From Actinomycetes bacterium (GTDB taxonomy: Bacteria; Actinomycetota; Coriobacteriia; Anaerosomatales; JAJZPX01), in contig JAJZPX010000069.1 in the NCBI GenBank assembly GCA_021811025.1, positions 1-9,283 of the forward strand: a stretch of 9,283 nucleotides of DNA. Direction: 5' to 3'. This document shows positions 1 to 7,059 of this stretch, one piece after another. The translations under genes were made by a program, and so were the position numbers. The notes under the pieces are model-generated. The model was not told where the DNA came from, searched no databases, and saw only the letters and a list, made by a program, of their open reading frames with translations. Each line of letters opens with the position of its first letter. Within the stretch, counting starts at the first letter, position 1.

Positions 1-252
1 CTGCTCGCGCTTCGCCATCCGCTCGATCTCGTTCGCCTTGCCGGTGCCGATGAACGTCTTCGGGTTGGGCTTCTCGAGGCGCTGCGTGATCCGTCCCACG
101 ATCCGCGCGCCGGCCGTGTCCGTCAGCCGAGCGAGCTCATCGAGGCTCTCCTCGAGCCCCCAGCCGCGCCGGCCGTAGTCCACCCCTACGAGGATCGCCC
201 GATCCTCGAACTCCTCGTGCAGGTCGGTCAGCTCGAAGCGCGTCTCAGACAT
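1..252 (-). CDS. hflX: GTPase HflX, N-terminal fragment (runs off the left edge)
   Basis: Only the first 84 codons are in the window; the gene continues past position 1. The translation starts MSETRFELTDLHEEFEDRAI and contains the characteristic HflX N-terminal blocks: an ILVGVDYG strand, an ESLDELARLTDTAGARIVG segment (residues about 37-55) and PNPKTFIGTGKANEIE (about 62-77). HflX is a ribosome-binding GTPase that splits stalled or idle ribosomes under stress; its nucleotide-binding G domain lies downstream and is not visible here. The ATG at 252 is four bases after the dapL stop, so the two genes are probably translationally coupled. The Shine-Dalgarno in front of it is weak (GACGG). Placement beside dapF and miaA is typical of Actinobacteria. 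Identification is by recognised family sequence; I am confident of the family. Confidence 0.9.
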   Translation of the reverse strand, partial: MSETRFELTDLHEEFEDRAILVGVDYGRRGWGLEESLDELARLTDTAGARIVGRITQRLEKPNPKTFIGTGKANEIERMAKREQ

Positions 253-256
253 CCGT

Positions 257-1411
257 CTACAGCGACTTGATGCGCTCTATGGCCTCCTCGAGGCGGTCGT
301 CCGGCGTGGTCAGGCTTATGCGGATGTACCCCTCGCCGTACGGCCCGTACGCCGTCCCTGCGGCGACGATGACGCCGACCTTGTCGAGCAGGTCGGCCGC
401 GAACGCGGCCGACGTGTACCCCTCGGGCACCTTGGCCCACACGTAGATGGTGCCTTTCGGAGTCTCGGCCGACAGCCCTGCCGCGGGCAGCGCGCCCATG
501 ACGAGGTCGCGGCGGCGCTGGTAGAGGTCGCAGAGGCGCGTGATGGAGTCCTGCGGGCCGGTGAGCGCCTCGATCGCGGCGTCCTGGACCGCCGTGAAGG
601 CGCCGGAGTCGATGTTGCTCTTCACGGTGCCGAGCGCCTTGATCGCCTCCGGGTTGCCGACGGCGAAAGCGATTCGCCAGCCGGTCATGTTGTACGCCTT
701 GCTGCAGCTGAAGAGCTCGATCGCGACGTCCTTAGCGCCCGGGCGCTCGAGGAAGCTCGGCGGGCGGTACCCGTCGAAGCCGATCTCGGAGTACGCGTTG
801 TCGTGGATGACGAGCAGGTCGTGCTCCTTCGCGAAGGCGACGGCGCGGTCGAAGTACTCGACGGGCGCGATCGCGGAGGTGGGGTTGTTCGGGTAGCTCA
901 GGAACATCATCTTGGCGCGGGCGAGAACGTCCGGCGGCGTGGATTCGAAGTCCGCCAGCCAGCCGTTCTCGGCGCTCATCGGCATGTAGTACGTCTCTCC
1001 GCCCGCGAGCACGCCCCCGGAGGTGTAGACGGGATAGCCGACGCCGGGCACGAGAGTGACGTCGCCGGGATCGACGAACGCGAGGAAGACGTGCGCGATG
1101 CCCTCCTTGCTGCCGATGAGCGCGAGCGTCTCGCTCATCGCGTCGACCTCGACGCCGAAGCGTCCGGCCATCCACTCGGCCGCCGCCCTCCGGAACCGCG
1201 GCTCGCCGTAGTAGTTCGGGTAGCGGTGGTTTGCCGGGTTGTGCGACGCCGCGCACAGCGCGTCGACGATGTGCTCGGGAGTCGGAGTGTCCGGGTCGCC
1301 GATGCCCAGCGAGATCACGTCCACTCCCTGCGCGACCTTCTCGGCCTTCTTGCGGTCGATCTCGGCGAACAGGTACGGAGGCAGGCTGGCGATACGCTGA
1401 GCGGTCCTCAC
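257..1411 (-). CDS. dapL: LL-diaminopimelate aminotransferase (single-step DAP pathway)
   Basis: A fold-type I PLP aminotransferase of 384 residues from the chosen start, a normal length for the family. It converts tetrahydrodipicolinate directly to LL-diaminopimelate using glutamate, bypassing the succinylase or acetylase branches. Visible motifs, numbered from the GTG start: N-terminal SLGIGDPDTPTP (about 34-45), SYPNNPT (172-178), HDNAYSE with the PLP-pyridine aspartate D204, SKAYNMTGWR with the Schiff-base lysine K238, and YIRISL with the substrate-carboxylate arginine R364. The start is set at GTG 1411 because the protein then begins VRTAQRIASLPPYLFAEID, as homologues do, with an upstream GAAGGGGA as ribosome binding site. 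The frame stays open to an ATG at 1504, but those 31 extra residues look untranslated. The direct DAP aminotransferase call rests on overall resemblance plus the adjacent dapF; closely related aspartate-type aminotransferases are the main alternative. It ends in TAG four bases before hflX. Confidence 0.88.
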   Translation of the reverse strand: MRTAQRIASLPPYLFAEIDRKKAEKVAQGVDVISLGIGDPDTPTPEHIVDALCAASHNPANHRYPNYYGEPRFRRAAAEWMAGRFGVEVDAMSETLALIGSKEGIAHVFLAFVDPGDVTLVPGVGYPVYTSGGVLAGGETYYMPMSAENGWLADFESTPPDVLARAKMMFLSYPNNPTSAIAPVEYFDRAVAFAKEHDLLVIHDNAYSEIGFDGYRPPSFLERPGAKDVAIELFSCSKAYNMTGWRIAFAVGNPEAIKALGTVKSNIDSGAFTAVQDAAIEALTGPQDSITRLCDLYQRRRDLVMGALPAAGLSAETPKGTIYVWAKVPEGYTSAAFAADLLDKVGVIVAAGTAYGPYGEGYIRISLTTPDDRLEEAIERIKSL

Positions 1412-1456
1412 GGAAGCGACATCCCCTTCATCTCGGGTGGGCATGGCATTCCGAAC

Positions 1457-1483
1457 ATGGTAGCAGACCGGCCACGGCGTCGA
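1457..1483 (-). promoter_or_regulatory. possible promoter upstream of dapL
   Basis: In the 121-base gap between dapF and dapL the minus strand carries an extended -10-like element, TGC followed by TACCAT (1462-1457), and a -35-like TCGACG (1483-1478) with a short 15-base spacer. A start near 1450 would give a leader of about 40 bases containing the GAAGGGGA ribosome binding site. This is the only larger gap in the otherwise tight dap and mia run. Elements this degenerate occur by chance, so the call is tentative. Confidence 0.3.
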
Positions 1484-1532
1484 GCCGGGCGGTTCGAAGC
1501 CCATCGCGCACCCCCTCGCGAACGGCCGAATG

Positions 1533-2405
1533 CTACTCCCCCGGCACCGGCAGCATGCCGGTGAACACCTCCGTGGCGGGTCCCGTCATGTACACGTGCC
1601 CGTCGCTCTCGTCCCAACGCACGAAGAGCTCTCCTCCGGGCAGCTCCACGGTCACGTCCCGTCCGGTCCTGCAGTCGATGACGGCGGCGACGACGGTCGC
1701 GCAAGCGCCCGTGCCGCACGCGAGCGTCTCGCCCACGCCACGCTCCCACACGCGCAGGCGGACGCGGTCCTCGCCCTCCCCCTCGCTCGCAGCCTCGGCG
1801 AACTCCACGTTCGTTCTGTTGGGGAAGGTGGGGTGGTTCTCGACGGCGGGGCCGATGAGCTCGACCGGAGTGGCGTCGGCGTCGTCGACCCAGATCACGG
1901 CGTGCGGGTTGCCCATCGAGACCGCGGTCACGCGGACGATGCCGTACTCGGTCTCGAGCGCGGCGTCCTGAACGCGCGGCCCGGGCAGGGTCGTGGGGAT
2001 CTCCGCCGGGGAGAGCCTCGGCTCGCCCATGTCGACCGTGGCGGTCTCCATCGTCCCGTCCGCGCCGCGCACGACGTCGATGCGCTTCACGCCGCCGAGC
2101 GTCTCCACCGCGAGCGAGTCGCCGCGCACCAGCTCGCGGTCGACGAGGTACTTCGCGAAGCACCGCACGCCGTTGCCGCACATCTCGGCCTGGGAGCCGT
2201 CGGCGTTGAAATACAGCATCCGGTAGTCCGCACCGGGCACGGTCGCGTTTCGCACGATCAACACGCCGTCAGCCCCGATGCCGAAGTGGCGGTCGCAGAG
2301 CAGCTCGATGGCCGGTGGCGTGAGATCCCATTCCTCGCCGAGGTCCTGGACCACGACGAAGTCGTTCCCGAGCCCGTGCATCTTGGTGAACGCGAGGTCC
2401 GGCAT
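1533..2405 (-). CDS. dapF: diaminopimelate epimerase
   Basis: DapF interconverts LL- and meso-diaminopimelate without a cofactor, using two cysteines as base and acid. The product is used for peptidoglycan cross-bridges and for lysine. The 290-residue protein has the family N-terminus with FTKMHGLGNDFVVV (6-19), the first catalytic cysteine C76 in EMCGNGVRC, GNPHAV (165-170), the late block ERGVGETLACGTGA with the second catalytic cysteine C230, and a C-terminal VYMTGPATEVFTG. Length and both active-site loops are intact. The ATG at 2405 lies three bases after the miaA stop, and the ribosome binding site GGGGAG is inside the end of miaA, so translation is likely coupled. Downstream is dapL, which supplies its substrate. 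Confidence 0.96.
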   Translation of the reverse strand: MPDLAFTKMHGLGNDFVVVQDLGEEWDLTPPAIELLCDRHFGIGADGVLIVRNATVPGADYRMLYFNADGSQAEMCGNGVRCFAKYLVDRELVRGDSLAVETLGGVKRIDVVRGADGTMETATVDMGEPRLSPAEIPTTLPGPRVQDAALETEYGIVRVTAVSMGNPHAVIWVDDADATPVELIGPAVENHPTFPNRTNVEFAEAASEGEGEDRVRLRVWERGVGETLACGTGACATVVAAVIDCRTGRDVTVELPGGELFVRWDESDGHVYMTGPATEVFTGMLPVPGE

Positions 2406-2408
2406 CCG

Positions 2409-3392
2409 CTACTCCCCTTCCGGCAGGTGCGGTGCCCATGTTACCAGCTGCCGCGCCTCGTCCGCCGCTTCACCCGCTGCAAGGCCGGTGACGTCGAGCC
2501 ACGTGATGCGCGGATCCGCGCGGAACCACGTCAGCTGACGCTTCGCGTACCGGCGCGTCGCCTGCTTCACCGCAGCGACCGCTTCGGCGAGGTCGGCGCC
2601 CTCCTCCGCCACCGGCACGAGCTCCTTGTACCCGATCGCTTGCGCGGCGGTCAGCGCGTCGCGGTAGCCGGCCTCCAGCAGGCCCCGCACCTCGTCGAGC
2701 AGCCCGCGGGCGATCATCGCGTCCACGCGGGCGTCGATGCGCGCGTAGAGCTCGGCGCGTTCCATCGCGAGCCCGATGAAGACGGCGTCGTAGACGCTCC
2801 GCCGCCGGGCGAAGCCCGCCGCCTGCGACGCGTAGCTGACGCCCTCCGTGTCGAGCATCTCCAGCGCGCGCACCACTCGGCGGACGTTGTTGGGGTGGAT
2901 GAGCTCGGCCGAGGCGGGGTCGCGCACCGCCAGCAGCGCGTGCAGCGCCGCGGGGCCCTCTTCGCCCGCAAGGCGCTCGTACGCCTCCCTGGTCGCGGCC
3001 GCCGTCCCGCCGGCGGGGAACCGCATGTCGTCCAGCGCGGCGCGCACGTAGAGCCCGGTGCCGCCGCAGACCGCCGGCAGCTTGCCCTCGGCGTGGATGT
3101 CGGCGATCGCCGCTCGCGCGTCGCGCTGGTAGAGCGCGGCGGAGTACGGCGTCCCGGGATCGACGAGGTCGAGGCAGCGATACGGGACGCGGCGCTCGGA
3201 TGCTGCGGATTTCGCGGTGCCGACGTCCATGCCGCGGTAGACCTGCATCGAGTCGGCCGACACGATCTCGCCGCCCAGGCGTACCGCGAGTTCCTCGGCC
3301 ACGGCCGTCTTGCCGACGGCAGTCGGCCCGACCACGGCCAGCACGCGGCCGCGCGCGGGCGGCAGCTCGGGGACGAGCTCGGGTGCGGTCAT
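2409..3392 (-). CDS. miaA: tRNA dimethylallyltransferase
   Basis: MiaA transfers a dimethylallyl group to N6 of A37 in tRNAs that read codons beginning with U, giving i6A37, the substrate of MiaB. From the ATG at 3392 the protein is 327 residues, normal for the family. It shows the P-loop GPTAVGKT (22-29), SADSMQVYRGMDVGTAKS (45-62), CGGTGLYVRA (109-118), HPNNVRRVVRALE (166-178), QAIGYKEL (251-258) and the family signature TRRYAKRQLTWFR (279-291). The frame is also open from a GTG at 3401, but AGGG sits about ten bases before the ATG and too close to that GTG, so the ATG is preferred. It follows the MEMO/AMMECR1 gene by 12 bases and precedes dapF by three, so it lies within an operon. Confidence 0.96.
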   Translation of the reverse strand: MTAPELVPELPPARGRVLAVVGPTAVGKTAVAEELAVRLGGEIVSADSMQVYRGMDVGTAKSAASERRVPYRCLDLVDPGTPYSAALYQRDARAAIADIHAEGKLPAVCGGTGLYVRAALDDMRFPAGGTAAATREAYERLAGEEGPAALHALLAVRDPASAELIHPNNVRRVVRALEMLDTEGVSYASQAAGFARRRSVYDAVFIGLAMERAELYARIDARVDAMIARGLLDEVRGLLEAGYRDALTAAQAIGYKELVPVAEEGADLAEAVAAVKQATRRYAKRQLTWFRADPRITWLDVTGLAAGEAADEARQLVTWAPHLPEGE

Positions 3393-3404
3393 GCGCGTCA
3401 CGCC

Positions 3405-4808
3405 CTAATGGTAGCGGTCGACCCGGAACCGCTGGAGCGCGATCGGCTCGCCCGGCCGGATCCCGGCTTTCTGCGTCGCGATCGACACCTGCGTCTCGGG
3501 CGCGTCGACGCCCTCGAGGTCGGGCAGCAGCAGGCCGCGCCTGTGCCCGTCCGTAACGATGACGCCGTACCGCTTGGGGTCGAGGTCTTCGAGACCCGCG
3601 ACGCTTTCGGGCTCGTGCAGCACGTCGACGCTGATCTCGAGGCCGTCGAGCTCCTCGGGTGCGAGCGGGGGGAAGCGAGGGTCGCAGGTCGCGGCTTGGA
3701 TCGCGTTGTGCACGATCTCCTCGGCCAGGTTCTCGCGGTAGGGGCTGATCGTGCCGATGCACCCGCGCAGGTCCCCGTCGCTCGTGTGGAGCGAGACGAA
3801 CGCGCCCGCGGAGAACGACAGCAGGTCGCCCGTGGCGTCCTCGAGCCCGATCGTGACGCCGTGGCGGACGTACGCCTCGATGGTGCGCCTCGCGAGGGCA
3901 ACCGGCGCGCTCTCGTCGTCGCCCGGCATGCCGCCTTTGCGTCCGCTTGCGCCGGTCGCGTCGGAGACGGCGGGCGGCAGGCCGGCCACGACCGGCGGGT
4001 CGGCGGCCACGGCGGTGATGTAGCCCACCCCCCACGGCCCCTCGTACGCGAGCACCCGCGTGGCGACCTCTCGCCCCGCGAGGAAGCCGCCGAGCGCGAT
4101 CCAGCTGCGCAGCCCGCACTCGCCTGCCTGCTCCACCAGCTCCGGGTCGATGCGGGACAGGCCCGCGAAGTCCCCCTCGCGGACGAGGCGGACCACCTCC
4201 TCGTCGAAGCGCTTCGCCTCGGGCGAGTAGCCCGCGGGAGCGCCGGGCAGCAGCCGGTGGCTCGAGTCGCCGCTGGCGACGAACGCGATCCTTCGGCCGA
4301 GCGCGCCGGCGGCCGAGGCCACCGCGGCGCCGAGGGACGCGTGATACTCGTACGGCAGCATCGACAGCGACAGCTCGACGAGCGGCCAGCGGCTGCGGCG
4401 ATCGAGGAACGACAGCGGCACGAGCGCTCCGTGGTCGAGCTCCCCGGACTCGAGCGGCGCGAGGGACGCTCCGCGGTCGAGTGCCGGGACGTGCCGCCTG
4501 GCGGCCTCCTCGAGGACGGCGCGCGCGAGCTCGACGTCGCCGGCGGGCGCCAGGCGCACCTGCGGAGCGCCGAAGTCCGCCAGACTCCCCTCGTAGCTCG
4601 CGGCGGTGTCCACGAGGAACGCGTCGCCCAGAAGGGGCGCGTGCGGCGACATCAGCACGATCGTGTCGGGGTCGAAGCGTTCGAGGAGGTTCGCGCACGT
4701 GAGCATCGCGGCCGAGGTGGCCGCCGTCACCTCCGAGCGCTCATGCCCCACCTCGGGCACCTCGATAGGGGCGTGCGGCGTGACGAGGCCGAGCGTGGTG
4801 ACGGCCAT
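3405..4808 (-). CDS. MEMO-like (class III extradiol dioxygenase fold) / AMMECR1 fusion protein
   Basis: This 467-residue protein joins two parts of the AmmeMemoRadiSam system. Residues about 1-270 resemble MEMO and LigB-type extradiol dioxygenases: TPHAPI with H12, SPHAP with H56, ELDHGALVPL with D125-H126, ASGDSSH with H184, and QAGECGLRSW with E230-C231, positions where this fold binds metal or substrate. Residues about 271-300 form a Gly/Ser/Pro-rich linker. Residues about 303-467 form an AMMECR1 domain with the signature LRGCIGT (347-353), followed by DPRFPPLAPEEL and YGVIVTDGHRRGLLLPDLEGV. The biochemical reaction is unknown for both families; true dioxygenase activity should not be assumed. 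The ATG at 4808 has a strong GGAGGTG ribosome binding site six bases upstream. It sits between miaB and miaA. The radical-SAM protein that gives the system its name is not in this window, although MiaB is a radical-SAM enzyme of a different family. Predicted cytoplasmic, with no signal peptide or membrane segment. Confidence 0.88.
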   Translation of the reverse strand: MAVTTLGLVTPHAPIEVPEVGHERSEVTAATSAAMLTCANLLERFDPDTIVLMSPHAPLLGDAFLVDTAASYEGSLADFGAPQVRLAPAGDVELARAVLEEAARRHVPALDRGASLAPLESGELDHGALVPLSFLDRRSRWPLVELSLSMLPYEYHASLGAAVASAAGALGRRIAFVASGDSSHRLLPGAPAGYSPEAKRFDEEVVRLVREGDFAGLSRIDPELVEQAGECGLRSWIALGGFLAGREVATRVLAYEGPWGVGYITAVAADPPVVAGLPPAVSDATGASGRKGGMPGDDESAPVALARRTIEAYVRHGVTIGLEDATGDLLSFSAGAFVSLHTSDGDLRGCIGTISPYRENLAEEIVHNAIQAATCDPRFPPLAPEELDGLEISVDVLHEPESVAGLEDLDPKRYGVIVTDGHRRGLLLPDLEGVDAPETQVSIATQKAGIRPGEPIALQRFRVDRYH

Positions 4809-4810
4809 CC

Positions 4811-4820
4811 CCCACCTCCA
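4811..4820 (-). promoter_or_regulatory. strong ribosome binding site of the MEMO/AMMECR1 gene
   Basis: The minus strand reads TGGAGGTGGG just before the ATG at 4808, an almost full match to the 16S anti-Shine-Dalgarno. It fixes the start codon and is one of the strongest ribosome binding sites in the window. Confidence 0.75.
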
Positions 4821-4822
4821 TA

Positions 4823-4838
4823 CGCGGCTTTCGCCGCG
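4823..4838 (-). other. intercistronic hairpin with a GAAA loop between miaB and the MEMO/AMMECR1 gene
   Basis: Minus-strand RNA would read CGCGGC-GAAA-GCCGCG: six perfect G:C/C:G pairs closed by a GNRA tetraloop. It begins on the base after the miaB TAG (4841-4839) and ends two bases before the GGAGGTG ribosome binding site of the next gene. There is no U-tract, so it is a poor intrinsic terminator. It may set relative expression, protect an mRNA end or hold the ribosome binding site open. The structure is seen in the sequence; any function is inferred. Confidence 0.5.
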
Positions 4839-6161
4839 CTACGGCACTATCCTACCCAGCAAGAACCACGTTTGCGCCTCCTCGACCGCCACGTCAAGGA
4901 GGACGCCGGCCAGGTTCCCGGCCGAGGTGCCCTCGGGCACGGGCGCGTGCACGACCTTGTTGCTCCCGGTGCGCCCCACGAGCACCCGAGGGTCGCGCTT
5001 GCTCGGCCCCTCCACCAGGATACGCTCCGTGCGTCCCACGTACTCGCGGTTCTTCGCCAGCGCCGAGGCCTGAACGGCCGCCACGAGGCGGTCGAAGCGC
5101 GCCTGCGCGACACTCCGCGGCACCCTGCCGGTCATCCGTGAGGCCGGCGTTCCCTCGCGAGGCGAGTAGATGAACGTGAACGCCTGGTCGTAGCGCGCGG
5201 CCTCGACGACGCGCATCGTCTGCTCGAAGTCCTCGTCCGTCTCGCCGGGGAAGCCGACGATGACGTCGGTCGAGAGCGCGAGATCGGGCATCGCCGCGTA
5301 CAGCCTGTCGACCAGCGCGAGGTACGCCTCCTGCGTGTAGCGGCGGTGCATCGCCTCGAGCACGCGGTCGGAGCCCGACTGGACGGGCAGGTGCAGGTAG
5401 CGGCATGCGTGCGGCGTGGCCGCCATCACCTCGATCGTCTCGTCCGAGAGGTCTTTCGGGTGGCTCGTGGTGAACCGGACCCGCTCCACGCCGGTTCCGG
5501 CCACTCGCCGCAGCACCTCGGCGAAGCGCGGCTTGCCGTACAGGTCGCGCCCGTAGCTGTTCACGTTCTGCCCGAGCAGCGTCACCTCCACGACCCCGTC
5601 CGCGGCGAGCCGCTCGACCTCGGCGACGACGTCCTCGAGCGGGCGCGAGCGCTCGCGCCCGCGCACGTACGGGACCACGCAGTACGTGCAGAAGTTGTCG
5701 CAGCCAACGGCGATCGGCACCCAGGAATGCCACGGACGCTCGCGGTCCGACGGGAGGTCCGAGGTGAAGTCGGTCGTCGAGGAGACCGTCTCGACCCGCG
5801 CGCCGCCAGACTCCTCGGCGGCGGCGAGCAGCTCGGGCAGCCGCGCGACGTTGTGCGTGCCGAACACCACGTCGACGTGCGGGAGCTGTCGCAGCAGGCG
5901 CTCGCCGTCGCGCTGGGCGATGCACCCGCCGACGGCTATGACGAGGCCGCGCTCCCGCTTCGCCGACGCGAGTGACGCCACCTGCCCCCGCAGGCGCTCG
6001 TCCGCGCGCTCGCGCACGCAGCAGGTGTTGAACACGACCACGTCGGCGTCCTCGGGAGTTTCGGCGCGCGCGTAGCCGTGCGCCTCCAACAGCCCGGCGA
6101 TCCGTTCGGAGTCGTGCTTGTTCATCTGGCACCCGAAGGTGCGCACGTCGAAGGTCCTCAT
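4839..6161 (-). CDS. miaB: tRNA-2-methylthio-N6-dimethylallyladenosine synthase
   Basis: MiaB is a radical-SAM methylthiotransferase that converts i6A37 of tRNA to ms2i6A37, the step after MiaA. From the ATG at 6161 it has 440 residues, typical for the family. The N-terminal UPF0004 domain carries its three [4Fe-4S] cysteines at C11 (RTFGCQMNKHDSE), C47 (FNTCCVRERA) and C80 (GGCIAQR). The radical-SAM motif GCDNFCTYCVVPYVRGRERSR has C154, C158 and C161. LLGQNVNSYG, LHLPVQSGSD and STDVIVGFPGETDEDF follow, and a TRAM domain occupies roughly 372-434. The ATG at 6161 is chosen because MRTFDVRTFGCQMN aligns with family N-termini; a GTG at 6179 would add six residues. There is no good Shine-Dalgarno before the ATG, and a -10-like element lies just upstream (see separate entry). 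Downstream is the MEMO/AMMECR1 gene, then miaA. Confidence 0.96.
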   Translation of the reverse strand: MRTFDVRTFGCQMNKHDSERIAGLLEAHGYARAETPEDADVVVFNTCCVRERADERLRGQVASLASAKRERGLVIAVGGCIAQRDGERLLRQLPHVDVVFGTHNVARLPELLAAAEESGGARVETVSSTTDFTSDLPSDRERPWHSWVPIAVGCDNFCTYCVVPYVRGRERSRPLEDVVAEVERLAADGVVEVTLLGQNVNSYGRDLYGKPRFAEVLRRVAGTGVERVRFTTSHPKDLSDETIEVMAATPHACRYLHLPVQSGSDRVLEAMHRRYTQEAYLALVDRLYAAMPDLALSTDVIVGFPGETDEDFEQTMRVVEAARYDQAFTFIYSPREGTPASRMTGRVPRSVAQARFDRLVAAVQASALAKNREYVGRTERILVEGPSKRDPRVLVGRTGSNKVVHAPVPEGTSAGNLAGVLLDVAVEEAQTWFLLGRIVP

Positions 6162-6169
6162 GGGCGTGG

Positions 6170-6178
6170 AGTGTAGCA
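6170..6178 (-). promoter_or_regulatory. possible extended -10 for a near-leaderless miaB transcript
   Basis: The minus strand reads TGCTACACT (6178-6170), an extended -10 motif ending eight bases before the miaB ATG at 6161. Transcription would begin within a base or two of the start codon, which would explain the lack of a Shine-Dalgarno. No convincing -35 was found at normal spacing, which extended -10 promoters can tolerate. If the GTG at 6179 were the true start, this motif would lie within the coding sequence. Confidence 0.35.
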
Positions 6179-6198
6179 CGCGGCGTGCCCCGCGCCGT

Positions 6199-7035
6199 CT
6201 ACCGGCAGGCGGGGCCGCGCTCCAGCTCGTACAGCTCCGTGACGACGCTGTCCGGGACGTCGACGGCGCCGAGCTGCTTCCCGCCTCCGCTCGCGCGCGG
6301 GCCGTGAAAGTCGCTCCCGCCGGTCGCGACCAGCCCGCGGCGGCGCGCGATCTCCGCGTAGCGCTTCGTGTCGGCGGCCGAGTGCTCCGAGTGCCACACC
6401 TCGATGCCCTGCAGCCCCGCTGCTGCGAGGCGGCCGAGAAGGTCGTCGACGCGGGATATCCCCGGGTGCGCGAGCACCGGGATCCCGCAGGCGGAGCGGA
6501 CGAGCGAGATGATGTCCTCGGGAAGCGTGCCCGGCTTGGCGATGTAGAACGGCCGGCCGTGCCCGATGAGCTCGCGGAACGCCTCGCCTGCCGAGGACAC
6601 CTCGCCAGACTCCTCTAGAGCCCGGGCGATGTGCGCGCGTCCCACCGAGCCCTCGCCGGCGAGCCGCATCACCGCTTCCGGATCGAGGTGATAGCCGCCC
6701 TCGCGCAGCGCCTGGATCATCGACAGCGCGCGCTTGCGCCTCCATTCGCGCAGCTGGACCAGCCGGTCGAGCAATCGCCTGTCGCGATGGTCGATCCGGT
6801 AGCCGAGGATGTGCATGTCCCGCCCGTCCTCGGCCGTGGCCGTGAGCTCCACCGCTGGGACTACCAGCAGCCCCTGCTTCCCACCCGCCTCAAGCGCCGC
6901 GGCGACACCCTCGACGCTGTCGTGGTCGGCGAGCGCGATGGCGCGAAGCCCCAGGCGGGCGGCATCGTCCACGAGCGCCTCGGGCGTGAGGACGCCGTCC
7001 GACGCCGTGCTATGCACGTGCAGGTCTACGCTCAA
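6199..7035 (-). CDS. PHP-domain metal-dependent phosphoesterase (TrpH/RNase AM type)
   Basis: A 278-residue PHP-superfamily hydrolase. Metal-binding positions typical of the fold are visible: DLHVHS (H6, H8) with D13, ALADHDS (D37, H38), PAVELT (E63), DMHILGY (H75), LAHPG (H190) and GGSDFHG (D242, H244). A helical insertion fills about 85-160. Relatives such as E. coli YciV (RNase AM) and nucleoside 3',5'-bisphosphate phosphatases remove phosphates from small nucleotides or trim RNA 5' ends, so a role in RNA or nucleotide turnover is likely; the exact substrate cannot be read from sequence. The start is a TTG at 7035, supported by a GGGGAAGG ribosome binding site eight bases upstream and by the family N-terminus (SVDLHVHSTASDG) beginning right there. 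It lies 24 bases downstream of spoVS and 37 bases upstream of miaB. No signal peptide. Confidence 0.88.
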   Translation of the reverse strand: MSVDLHVHSTASDGVLTPEALVDDAARLGLRAIALADHDSVEGVAAALEAGGKQGLLVVPAVELTATAEDGRDMHILGYRIDHRDRRLLDRLVQLREWRRKRALSMIQALREGGYHLDPEAVMRLAGEGSVGRAHIARALEESGEVSSAGEAFRELIGHGRPFYIAKPGTLPEDIISLVRSACGIPVLAHPGISRVDDLLGRLAAAGLQGIEVWHSEHSAADTKRYAEIARRRGLVATGGSDFHGPRASGGGKQLGAVDVPDSVVTELYELERGPACR

Positions 7036-7059
7036 GGCCGGGGCCTTCCCCGCGAAGGG

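Noticed and set aside
1412..1504. N-terminal extension of dapL to the ATG at 1504
   Set aside because: The extra residues do not look like family sequence and overlap a likely promoter; GTG 1411 starts at the usual N-terminus with a ribosome binding site.
1530..5141. A plus-strand open frame of about 1200 codons antisense to dapF, miaA, the MEMO/AMMECR1 gene and part of miaB
   Set aside because: Its translation is Arg/His/Val/Ala-rich with no family motif, and it overlies four well-recognised genes. Long antisense frames are expected from codon bias in a GC-rich genome.
3405..6161. MiaB as the radical-SAM partner of the AmmeMemoRadiSam fusion
   Set aside because: MiaB has the full methylthiotransferase architecture (UPF0004, radical SAM, TRAM) and belongs to a different family from the system's own radical-SAM protein; adjacency alone does not make it that partner.
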